Shown here: positions 33,040 through 42,730 of the stretch, one piece after another
Layout: each line of letters opens with the position of its first letter
How positions within the stretch are numbered: position 1 is the stretch's first letter
Source: Botryosphaeria dothidea
Lineage: Eukaryota > Ascomycota > Dothideomycetes > Botryosphaeriales > Botryosphaeriaceae
NCBI GenBank assembly: GCA_011503125.2
Contig: WWBZ02000022.1
Location: 1,426,001-1,490,000 of the forward strand
Length of the DNA: 64,000 nucleotides
Reading direction: 5' to 3'
Notes under the pieces: generated by a model
The model's input: the letters and a program-made list of their open reading frames with translations, nothing else
The model's database searches: none
Told to the model about the DNA's origin: nothing
Translations under genes and position numbers: made by a program

Positions 33040-34231
33040 TCAATCCCGCTTCTCATCATGCGTCTTCCCCAGATATGGTTCGACCGGCCACGCGAAGGCC
33101 CGGCCTTCCTCCTCTTCTTCCGTGGTCAAGAACTCCACCACCGCCATGAAGACGTACGCGCCAATCGCGGTCAAGACATGCCACCATGCATGCAATTCCA
33201 ACAGATACCCCCAAGGCTGACCAACCACCCTCCTAATACCGATCAAATAACCGCATAAATGCATATCCACATTCCACAGCGCGTAGCCAACGATGGCAGA
33301 CACTATTTCTCTCAATCAGCATTGCACACCTCCCGAAATCCCACCCTCAACAGGATGAAATCAAGAGAAAAAAAAAGTCAAACTCACAAGCTCCAACCCT
33401 CACCAATATTCTCAACCTCCACAACCTCGCCGCATCCCCACGCCTCTCCTTCCTCTCCCTCACCAGGATCCTCGTCTTCCGCCAAATCGCCAACGTCGTG
33501 AAAAGGAAGGTCAAGAAATGCACGAGCAGCTCGTCCGTCCAGCAGTGGTAGGCGGCGAACACGACGAAACTAACGATCAGCGCGACGCCGAAGTTGCGGG
33601 TCCAGGCGGCGGAGCGGCCGGCGGAGTAGGCGCGGTGGAGCACGAAGCCGGTGGCGATGATCATGGAGAGGTCGTCGGCTGTGTCGGGAGATATTCAGTG
33701 GCAATGCCCCGGACGGAGAGTGAGAGAGGGCAAGTGGTCGAAGAAGGGGCTGGCTCACCCATCTGGCCCGAGTAGGTGATGGTTGCGTGGAAAGCGGCGG
33801 ACAGGACACCCACGGCGGCGAGGCCGACGTAGGGGAGGCTGAGGAGGACGGCGTCGGGCTTGCCGCGGAGGCGCCGGATGCCTTTGTATGCGTAAATCAC
33901 TGGGGTGAGCGTCAGATGCGGGGGTTTTGCAAAGACGGGGGTGTGCTGGAAGGACCATATGAAATGTTGGTGATGGTGTTGACGAATTCAGCAATGTACG
34001 GGATCACAACGTAGTCCTGACGATTTGAAAAAAAAACAGTTGAGTATTATGGCAGCAAGCACGGGGTCGTCACTGGCCTGGTACCTCTTCGCAGAAACTG
34101 AAAGGTGGGCGGTGTCAGCAAAGACAAGGTCTGCCGGACAACGGCTTGTGGGCTTACTTGGAACGTGCGGTGGGCTCGAACCAGGCGGGCCTGTAAGCTT
34201 CTGCGGGGTATGGGACCCGCAAAAGATTCAT
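33040..34231 (-). CDS. Alkaline ceramidase (CREST-superfamily hydrolase)
   Basis: Exons 34231-34158, 34097-34085, 34016-33956, 33899-33759, 33678-33388 and 33302-33040 (280 aa, usual size). It should hydrolyse ceramide or phytoceramide to a sphingoid base and fatty acid in ER/Golgi membranes. Family signatures appear in order: NFCEEDYVV with YIAEFVNT, SAAFHATITYSGQMADD (first Ser/His/Asp set), CWTDELLVHF, LWRLRIL, and LLELHAWWHVLTAIGAY (the paired His of the zinc site). About seven hydrophobic segments are present. The second exon is only 13 bases (TTTCTGCGAAGAG), yet it is needed for the conserved FCEE and for frame. The fifth donor was taken at GTGAGT 33387, because the earlier GTGAGG leaves no acceptor in phase. 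Confidence 0.9.
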
Positions 34232-34823
34232 TCTGTTCAGAGGACAGCTGAGGATGTCGAAAAGGTATATACAATGTGTGCACAGTGTGGGTTTGAGGAA
34301 CAAGTGACTTCAGTTGACAATCCAACCGGAAGCGCGTGGAATATAAGCAAAAAAAAAAAAAATTGCCGGTACCGATCTGGGTTGGTAATACGGCTGCCTG
34401 CAAGTGGGGAGCTGCAGCACACCATGTCTCGCGGCTTCGTTTCCTTTCCGAGACTTCGCCTTACAGCTTGCCGAGTTCGCCGGCCCGCAGCCGAACAGCC
34501 TGTGACGTCATGCGCGGTTTTACAGCTTCATGTATCCACTCCTTGCGCGTCAAAGTGCTTCGCTATGTGACACCGCTTGTAAGTTTCATCTTTCTCCACA
34601 GTCCAAGTAGACTTGGGGACAACCCAGCTCATAGTTAGCGGACACGTCGAGGTTTTACGGGTGGAATTATCCCGCCTCGAGATACTGCTACACACTCGAG
34701 CACGGCCACTAAATCCTGTGGATGAGACAGAAACTTCATATCGCTTCACCAGGTTCGTTGAGGGACTTTCTGCGATAAGGCACACCACATGAGAATCACG
34801 TGTCGGAAAATTCCAGAATTCTT
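34232..34823. other. Intergenic region
   Basis: Upstream of the ceramidase gene and downstream of the second C2H2 gene. The poly-A tract at about 34350 lies near the ceramidase start. No supported gene. Confidence 0.5.
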
Positions 34824-36709
34824 CTACACCATATGATCGACGTCGTTGCTGAACCCAGAGATATCAAATAGCTCATTCAAATCGAAATGTGCCAGAACAT
34901 GATCGGGATGCGGGGAACCGGTCGGTAGGGCCGAGATCATATCAGGTGCCACGCTATGATCCAGGCTTGAGCTGTTTGTAGTTGCGGTGTTGAACAACAG
35001 GGAGGTGTGAGTCGACCAAATTTCCCGTGAATCTTCTGCATCTGCCTCTTGATATGGGAGTCGGTGGATAGAAGCCTCATTTGTTACCGCGGCGGGTTGG
35101 AGGGAAGGCTGACTGTCAGTCGCCGCGAAAACTTGCCGGGTACGGATGTATCTCGTTCCCGGCTGACTGGAGAGACCTCTTGTATCCAACCCTGCAGTTG
35201 CTTCGATTGCGTGTGGACTCATGGTAAGACCAGCCGCACTGGATAAACTTGATGTATGACCGGCAAGATCACCCCGATATGGAAAAACGGAGGAGCTTTC
35301 GGCGAGGCCTGCTACCCGATTCGTTTCGACTTCTGCATATCTGGGTGGTGGCAATGTTCCATTCTCTCTGCGTGACTGAGCTGTCGCCATAGACCATGAT
35401 AACGAATTATTTTGTCCTGAATCTGGCTGACTCAGATTAGATATCAGCTGGGAGAGTATCCTCAGAGCGTGACGTTGCTGCTGGGAGGATAGGTTTCCTG
35501 AGCGGGCCATTTCCATAAGAACGTTCAATTGTGTGGCCACCGCCGCTCCATATGAGGAGTTTACAGAACCAAAAGCATCCGCAGAAGATCCCATCTGCAA
35601 GGATGTCAATCTCTGAGGCCGAGGACTTTGGTGTCTGTGAGTGCCGTCGGCTCTGCTAAGTACGGTGTTATAGTCACAGCAACGGTCAGAGTAGTCTATT
35701 AGAAGTAAGCGGCTACCATAATAACGATAAGGTGCATTGCTCACATGGGCTCGCAGGCAAGGGTTCTGGGGCTGGAAACATTGTCTCGTACAGCTTGTAC
35801 CAGACCTGTTCTTGTAGGAAATCGCCTTTGCGAACGCCACATCGACGGCTTCGGTTACAATTTCTCACATGGAGGCTGAAGTCTGAATTCGTCCTGAAAA
35901 AAATGCCGCATATGGTACAACTTTGCAGTTCTCTCCAGTTGCAATGCGCTCTTCGGACGTGGCGTCTAGTAGAATTATCAGCATGTTCAAAAAACAAAAA
36001 ATGAGCCGATGGATCAGAGCAAGACGCACGTCACTTGAGTCATGTTGTCAAACCCTCGCCCTTTGTATCCACAAACCTCGTTTGAGGTGCCGTCCGTAAC
36101 TCCGTGGCGTCCAGCCAGCTCAATGTTCTTATGGAGCGGACAGGCAAAGTCCCGTATGCTGGTTGGCGAATCCGATGTTCTCTTCCGTCTCTTTGATCTT
36201 CGACCATCGTCTGGGCATTCATCATCTGCCTCTTCAGAGGATCCGTACTTCCTACGAGAATTCCTGTTGAAGCCCGCGGTGAAGCTATCGGCTGAGGGAT
36301 GTGACTCAGCATCACGAGATTGCACAGCTTGCGTACTTTCCGAGCTGTCGCCCTCTGCCGCGAAATTTTCTAACGCACTCAGAATTTTCGCATGAATGAG
36401 TGGTCGTGCTTTGGAATGGTGACAGTTCTCCACTTTCTGAAGGATCTGATGTCTCCCAAAGGAGTCCGACGCCACGAAACGTCGAGCCAGCTTGTCCGCC
36501 CGCGAAATATCCCGTTCGCCGTTCAGCAGGTGAAAGAAGACAGCGATTAACAGGTGCCATGCACAACCAGGCTGACATTGAATTGCCTCATCTTGTCCAA
36601 AGCTACCAAAGTCAGTGTTGTTTCACCAGAAATGGCTTCAGGCTACAACTCTATTGCGTCAAGGATGTGGGAAGTAATCATACATCTTAGCCGGAAATTT
36701 AAATTTCAT
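34824..36709 (-). CDS. Fungal C2H2 zinc-finger protein (copy B)
   Basis: Exons 36709-36684 (tentative), 36602-36030, 35965-35745 and 35695-34824 (563 aa). A basic RRSKRRKR stretch, a likely nuclear signal, precedes DFACPLHK and CGYKGRGFDNM. Splicing then gives QVTRHVRRAHC, the finger CTICGIFF...HVRNC and VWYKLYETMFP. The next intron splits a conserved-looking SPYY. The C-terminal 300 residues are Ser/Gln/Asn-rich and disordered, ending in an acidic/hydrophobic segment (LAHFDLNELFDISGF) like an activation domain. The same finger module and both intron positions occur in the copy at 24609-25687. A DNA-binding regulator is inferred. The first 26-base exon rests on phase alone; translation could start elsewhere. 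Confidence 0.7.
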
Positions 36710-37636
36710 ATCACTCTCTCTGGGTTTTGATTGAACGGTACTCGGTATCTCCGAACGAAAACTGTCTGTCGCGCGCTTTTTTCTTCGATATCGTTGGCAC
36801 CTGCAAACCGTCATGAGGCTTTGCGGCTGTATTCAGCGAGCTGCTCTCACCAGAAGTAAAACACGAGTGCTGGAAGGAAGATCAAGCCTTGGGCGCTCAG
36901 AATAATCCTGAGAGCATGCAATCGGTGGTCATCTTGTCTTGTCCATGATGAATCACCGTCGATCAAAGCCGGCCGCGTCCGGTTCCCAACAGTGTTGTGG
37001 ATGTTGGCAATGAGCCTTAACATAGTAATGGATTTCGCATGAAAGAGCAATACAGACCGGTTCAGGGCGTGCAAGTGAACTTAGAAGGCCGGATGTAACC
37101 CTTTTGTATAAATAGCTGTTGGAATTCCTTGTTTTGAGCGCGTCAGCCTTGTGACACAAGCTGAGAATGTGCGCGCGTTTGCCTACTTGCCTAGGATGCA
37201 CGTGACGTAATCAGATTCGAGACAAGACCGGGTGAAGCGCTGGGACAAGATCGCGCAAACTTCTAACGACGAAAAAATTTCTCGAAACGGACATTCGATT
37301 GCTAATGTGGACCGCACTCACCTGTCTGCATAGTGAGCTGGAGTGACTCGAATGCAGCTGTTACCAAGCCATTGTGACTAGTCACGTGCCCTCGGAAGGG
37401 AAGATACAACGCTCCATGTCGAATTGAACCGGGACTTTTCATTCAGAATTCGTTATTGCAATCTATATGCATTTAATCGTGACCAAAGAAATCCTCCCAC
37501 ACGACTCTGGCGTGTGTCCGTTTGGGAATGCGATTAACACACCAACCGGTTTACCATTTATACCTCGTTCTAATATACCATCGGTCTCCTCTTCTCCATT
37601 TTTCTCATCTTTTCACAACGGCAGGGAAAACGTAGT
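36710..37636. promoter_or_regulatory. Upstream region of C2H2 copy B, with palindromic sites
   Basis: No gene is seen. At 37374-37385 lies the perfect 12-base palindrome GTGACTAGTCAC. It overlaps an E-box, CACGTG (37383-37388). A second symmetric site, GAGTGACTC, lies 25 bases before it (37341-37349). These resemble bZIP/bHLH-type binding sites. The region also holds the transketolase 3' flank. Confidence 0.35.
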
Positions 37637-40141
37637 TTAGATGAGTTGGGTGAAAGCACGGTTGAGGGGAGAGCGGAGGGGCTTGACGTCCTTGTAGAAG
37701 TCGACGGTGGCGACGGCACGCTTGGCGATGCCCTCAGGAGTGAACTCGAACTTCTCGTAGACCTTCTTGTACGGGCCAGAGGCACCGAAGCGGTTGAGAC
37801 CGAACTGCTCGTGAGAGTACTTCTCCCAACCGAGAGTAGACATGACCTCGATGGACAGAGAGGGAATGCCGTCGGGGATGACGCTGAGACGGTACTCCTT
37901 GGACTGAGCATCGAAGACCTCAACGCAAGGCATCGAGACGACACGAGCCTTGAGGTTGTGGTTGTCCTTGAGAGTCTTGACGGCCTCGAGAGCGAGAGAG
38001 ACCTCAGAACCGGTCGCGACAAGGGTGATGTTGGCCTCCTTGTCCTCAAGGACAGTGTAGCCACCCTTGATGCCGTTCTCGAGGGTGGAACCCTCAAGCT
38101 GGGGCAGGTTCTGGCGGGTGAGAGCAATGATGCTGGGGGTCTCGTGGCTGGTAAGAGCCATGTAGTAGGCAGCGGAGGTCTCGTTGCCATCAGCGGGGCG
38201 CCAGACCATCATGTTGGGCAGAGCACGGAAGTGGGCGAGGGTCTCGATAGGCTGGTGGGTGGGGCCGTCCTCACCAAGACCGATCGAGTCGTGGGTAGCG
38301 ACGTAGATGACACGCTGACGAGAGAGGGAAGAGAGACGGACGGCACCGGCGGCGTAGGAGACGAAGTTGAGGAAAGTACCACCAGCGGGGATGAGAGTGC
38401 CGTAGGCGGCGAGACCGTTCATGATGGCGGCCATACCGTGCTCACGGACACCGTAGCGGAGGTAGCGACCAGTCCAGTCACCAATACCAAGCTCCGGGGG
38501 CTGGAAGTCAACAGCGTTCTTCCAGCGGGTGTTGTTGGAGCCAGTCAGGTCGGCAGAGCCGGAGAGAAGCTCGGGAATAGTCTCGTGAATGGCCTCAAGG
38601 ACGGACTCAGACAGCTTACGGGAAGCAATGGCGGGGTCGGAGGTCTTGTAGGTGGGGAGCTTCTTCTCCCAGCCCTCGGGCAGCTTGCCGCTCAGACGGC
38701 GGGCAAGGTCGGCGTGCAGGTCCTTGTGCTCAGAGCCGTACTTCTCGAAGAGCTTGTTCCACTCAGCCTCGAGAGCGGCACCCTCGGAAGCCTTCTTGCC
38801 ATACAGGTCGTAGACCTCCTTGGGAACGACGAAGCTCTGCTCGGGGTCGAAACCGAACAGCTTCTTGACGTGCTGGATGTCGTCGGCCTTGAGGGGGTTG
38901 CCGTGGACACCGCCAGTGCCCTGGAGCTTGGAGCCGAAGCCGATGGTGGTGGTCAGGCGGATCATGGTGGGCTTGTCCTTGACGGACTGGGCCTCCTTGA
39001 TGGCAGCCTCAATGCCCGCGAGGTCGTTGTCACCGTCCTTGACCCAGACGGTGTGCCAGCCGTAGGCCTCGAACCTCTTGGTGACATCCTCAGTGAAGGC
39101 GCACTTGGTGTCACCGTCTGAGAAAGTGTCAGATCTGCGCATCAAATCGGAAATTGCTCAAGACTTACCAATGGAGATGTGGTTGTCGTCGTAGATGGCA
39201 ATCAGGTTGCCAAGCTTCAGGTGACCAGCAGTAGAGGCAGCCTCGCTGGCAATGCCCTCCATGGCGCAGCCATCACCGAAGAAGGTGTAGGTGTAATTGT
39301 CGATCAGGTTGTAACCGGGCTTGTTGAAGACAGCCGCGGTGTGGGCCTGAGCAATGGCGAGACCAACGGCGTTAGAGAAACCCTGGCCAAGAGGACCAGT
39401 GGTCACCTCAACACCGGGGGTGTCGTGAGACTCGGGGTGGCCAGGAGTGATGCTGTCAATTTGCTTGGGGGAAATTAGTTCCATGCGTTTGGTTCCGGCA
39501 CGTGCTGGGTACATACACGGAAGTTCTTGAGGTCGTCGAGGCTGACAGCGTAGCCGAAAAGGTGGAGGAGGGCATACTGAAGCATGCAGCCGTGGCCGTT
39601 GCTGTAGGTGGCCGTCAGTACTTGCGAACTCAACTCTTGGGTGCAAAATGCCACAGCTCGCCACAACGGGAAAAATAGCTTGAGGCCATTGCGTCAGAGA
39701 CTCCGGAGGAAGGCCGCGGAGATGATTGCGCACGGCCGAATCTCGCTGGCCCCGCCCGCTGCAGCTCGCTGTATCACGGCGAAGGGATTGGGAGGAGTGG
39801 AGGTGGGGTCTACGTACGAGAGCACGAATCTGTCGCGGTTCACCCACTTAGGGTTCTTGGGGTTGAACTTCATGAACTTGTTGAAGAGGACGTGCGAGAC
39901 CGGGGCCATGCCCATGGGCGCACCGGGGTGGCCGGAGTTGGCCTTCGCGGTGGCATCGACCTGTGAGAGGGCTCGGGGTCAGCATTGGAGGTTGTCGCAG
40001 AGGGTGGCGGGGCTGGGAGGGGCGGCGTCGGCGGGCGGGAGAGTGTTGAGGAGCTATGGCGGGGCGGCGATAAGGGCAGCGACTTACGGCCAGCGTCCGG
40101 ATGGTGTTGATGGCGAGCTGATCAATCTCTCCGTAAGACAT
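37637..40141 (-). CDS. TKL1: Transketolase
   Basis: Thiamine-diphosphate enzyme of the non-oxidative pentose phosphate pathway, moving two-carbon units between sugar phosphates; cytosolic. Exons 40141-40088, 39960-39818, 39601-39517, 39463-39169 and 39117-37637 (685 aa, normal length). Motifs in order: [29 protein letters not shown], the ThDP motif GDGCAMEGI ending in DDN, the second transketolase signature [17 protein letters not shown], and [18 protein letters not shown] at the C-terminus. The start [18 protein letters not shown] matches fungal orthologues. Strong third-position C/G bias gives long antisense frames with no meaning. Introns cluster in the 5' third. Confidence 0.97.
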
Positions 40142-41892
40142 GATGGGCAGATTGATTCAGAGGAGGGTGGAGGGAAAGGAGGATGGAGAGGAATGGATGG
40201 GTGTGGGAGGAGTGACGAAGAAAAACACTTGAGGGCGGGCGGCGGGCGGAAGGTGATGCAACAGGTGGGGCGACAAGCTGCCGCCAGAGCCCACACCTCA
40301 CTGGCACTCGTCGAGACGCGCGACCGTGACAAAGCACGCCTAAACCGCTGACAACCCCGGCCGCGCCCATGATTCAGACAAGCTCTTTTATCCGGCTCTA
40401 CTGCGCCTGCGTCTGCGCTTGCTTTTCCGCCCGCCGTCCTGCTGTCCGCTGCGACTGCGCGTGCATCACCTTCGGCCAGGTCCACCCGAATCCGCCGATG
40501 CAGCATAGGGCAGGATCGCCTGTCATCCGCCGCCTGGATTGCACACAAAGCGCTGCGGGCTTCCAGAGTAGTATTTCCCCTGGCTGCTGGTGTTCACTCA
40601 TCCGATGGACTTTGCTCCGTCATCGGCTAGCCGAGCGGCGCTGGCGATCCGAACGGCGGCCGAGCCTGACGGTGTTTGAGCTCCAGTAGCCCACACTTTC
40701 CGCCTCACGGTGTCCATGAACTGCCCACCGGAGCACTCGTGCGCCGGCCAGACCTGCTCAGGCCGCCCCCTTGCGCAATATTGCCATCCGCTGCGGCCAG
40801 CTTTATTTGTAAGGCTGAGGCTGAGGGAACCTGTGACCATCAAAACTATCGTGAGTTGCTCCGTCGGCGTCGAAACCTGGCTGGAAATACATTTCCATAA
40901 CCCCGCTATCCCCGCCTTCCCGATGCTCAAAGGCCGACACCTCAGCCTTGCGCCACAAAGCAAAGCGGCCATCAGATGGGGAATCTTTCCTTATTTCGCC
41001 AGCTTCGGAATTCGACTTCGACGCGTCTGGGCAACCTCTAATTCTTGCTCCGGGGATGTGGCGCGGCCAGCACTTGTCCCTCCCATTCCTGCGGAAGATT
41101 TCCCAAATTTTCGAGAGACGTCAGTTTACGGAACAGAGGGCTCAACAAATGCCTCCATCGACCCTAAGCTCGATCGATTTGAAATAATGCGGCTCTTCGT
41201 AGAAATAAATAAAGAAAAGCAAAGGCCACCCAACGTCGGCAGGACCCTGAAGCCTTCCGGCAAGGATTAGGCTAAACAGAGCCTTCGGATATTTTTGTCC
41301 ACCTTATCCAACGTGAACGCAAGATCACTCCACGCTTGCCGCTCAATTGTCCAATAGTAGAACGTCAACCAGCCACAGGTTCGTTATCATGGCACTGGTC
41401 TCATGTCCGGTTGAATGCCTTGGCGTTGTAGCATCTGGAGCACTCCGGTGGATTGCAGTTAGCTTTGCCATATCGTTTCGCAGACTTTCATTGCCATAGT
41501 AACGAGGCCGCTTCAGCACATAAGAGGATCTGCGATGCCCTTATCAAGCTGGGTAACGAGCGCATTTGCGTCCTCGGAAGAGACTGGCGGTTGGTCTTCC
41601 GCGTAGCAGATGAGCCGATGCCAATCACTTGGTCCCTTGGTTCCATAGGCGTAGGTTTGAGGTCTACTAGAGCTGGAGCGAGGTCTGCTGTCATCAGCAT
41701 CCCTGCGCTGATCTCAAATTCACAGAAATCTGCCATGTGCCGAGCCGGATGTACAGAGAATGCCTTTGAATCGCTCTAAACCGACAATACTGTACAGCTT
41801 TTCTTTTGCCTCGAAGACCGTGAACCGATTATACCACCGCTGCGTGAAGACCCTCTAATCGCAACCTCATTTTCCCACATCGACGATGACGC
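40142..41892. other. Transketolase promoter and MIC10 3' flank
   Basis: About 1.75 kb. A plus-strand frame at about 40716-41270 (184 codons) has no recognised domain and lies across the likely transketolase promoter, so I do not call it a gene. A pyrimidine-rich stretch near 40390-40440 fits promoter sequence. Confidence 0.5.
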
Positions 41893-42421
41893 TTACGGCC
41901 TGTAAACCCGCAGGCCGTCTCTCGAGGGGGCAGCAGCATTCTTGAAAGACTGTATTGACGGGTATCAGTATGATTCTGCTCATTTGACAGCAGAGAGTTG
42001 GGTGGGTGGTTGGTGGCTTACGTTGTCGCACTCTTCCCAGGCGCGGCCGGCACCGAAGCCCAGGCCGACGAAAGCAGGCCACGCACGGCGCTTGAAGAGG
42101 AGAACGGAGAAGACGATGCCGAAGGAGAGGCCAAGGCCAGAACGGATGAGCATGGAGGAGAGGCAGCGGTCCCACTGTAAGCGGCGCACGAGGTTAGCTG
42201 TGAGCTTCGAAGAACGTATGACGCGCCGGCGAAGCTGGTGTGTCATGGGGGCGAAGGGCAGGCGGAAGCAGTCGCAAGCTTGAGCAGATGCCAGGAAGCA
42301 TGCACGATGGATGGCTGGCGTTCCTAAAACGCACCTTGTCGTTGAGCAGGGCCTCGCTCAAGGGCCTGCCGGGGCGCGCGACGGGGGCGGCAGGCGCGGG
42401 GGTGTTGTGTTCCTCAGCCAT
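41893..42421 (-). CDS. MIC10: MICOS complex subunit Mic10
   Basis: Small mitochondrial inner-membrane protein that bends the membrane at cristae junctions. Exons 42421-42335, 42174-42022 and 41949-41893 (98 aa, typical). Residues 30-34 (WDRCL) and two transmembrane segments with glycine motifs (GLGLSFG and GLGFGAG), separated by the positive loop KRRAW, are the family hallmark. The short third exon (SFKNAAAPSR) completes the tail. The N-terminal 29 residues are Pro/Ala-rich. The gene is divergent from URB2, with 309 bases between the two start codons. Confidence 0.95.
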
Positions 42422-42730
42422 TGCGGAGTGTTGGGCGTGCAGGAAGCCAATTGGCGCGCAGAGCTTGGAACGGTCTGGATGCTAAGGCTGTGACGTGGTT
42501 TTGGGGGGATGGGAGAGGGTGGTTGTGTCGCCAGCACGCCTCTCGTGGGTCTGTTTGACGTCTGTCTTGGCGCTACCCGACGCACGGGCCGATGCTTTTG
42601 ATCTGTTCGAAACGGCCTGCACCACCACCGCACCGCATCTCTCCTGCCCCAGGGCGCGTCTGGACATGGCTCCCATCGCCCAGGTACGCTGAACGACCGC
42701 AATAAGCCCCCGCCCGAGCCCCAGCCGCTG
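42422..42730. promoter_or_regulatory. Bidirectional promoter region of MIC10 and URB2
   Basis: A 309-base divergent spacer with no TATA box seen on either side. It presumably holds both promoters and both 5' leaders. An ATG at 42667 on the plus strand opens a nine-codon frame before the URB2 start. Confidence 0.5.

Noticed and set aside
34160..34190. GGTTCGAGCCC, resembling a tRNA B-box (reverse strand)
   Set aside because: It falls in the first coding exon of the ceramidase gene, and no A-box or cloverleaf surrounds it.
20115..36709. Secondary-metabolite gene cluster
   Set aside because: Oxidoreductase, receptor and zinc-finger genes are present, but there is no polyketide synthase, NRPS, terpene cyclase or prenyltransferase in the window.
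37646..39121. 491-codon plus-strand frame opposite transketolase
   Set aside because: It mirrors the coding strand of a gene with strong C/G third-base bias. Its product is a Val/Gly/Leu/Glu-rich shadow without domains.
40716..41270. 184-codon plus-strand frame between transketolase and MIC10
   Set aside because: No recognised domain, overlaps the expected transketolase promoter, and no coding-like third-base bias is evident.
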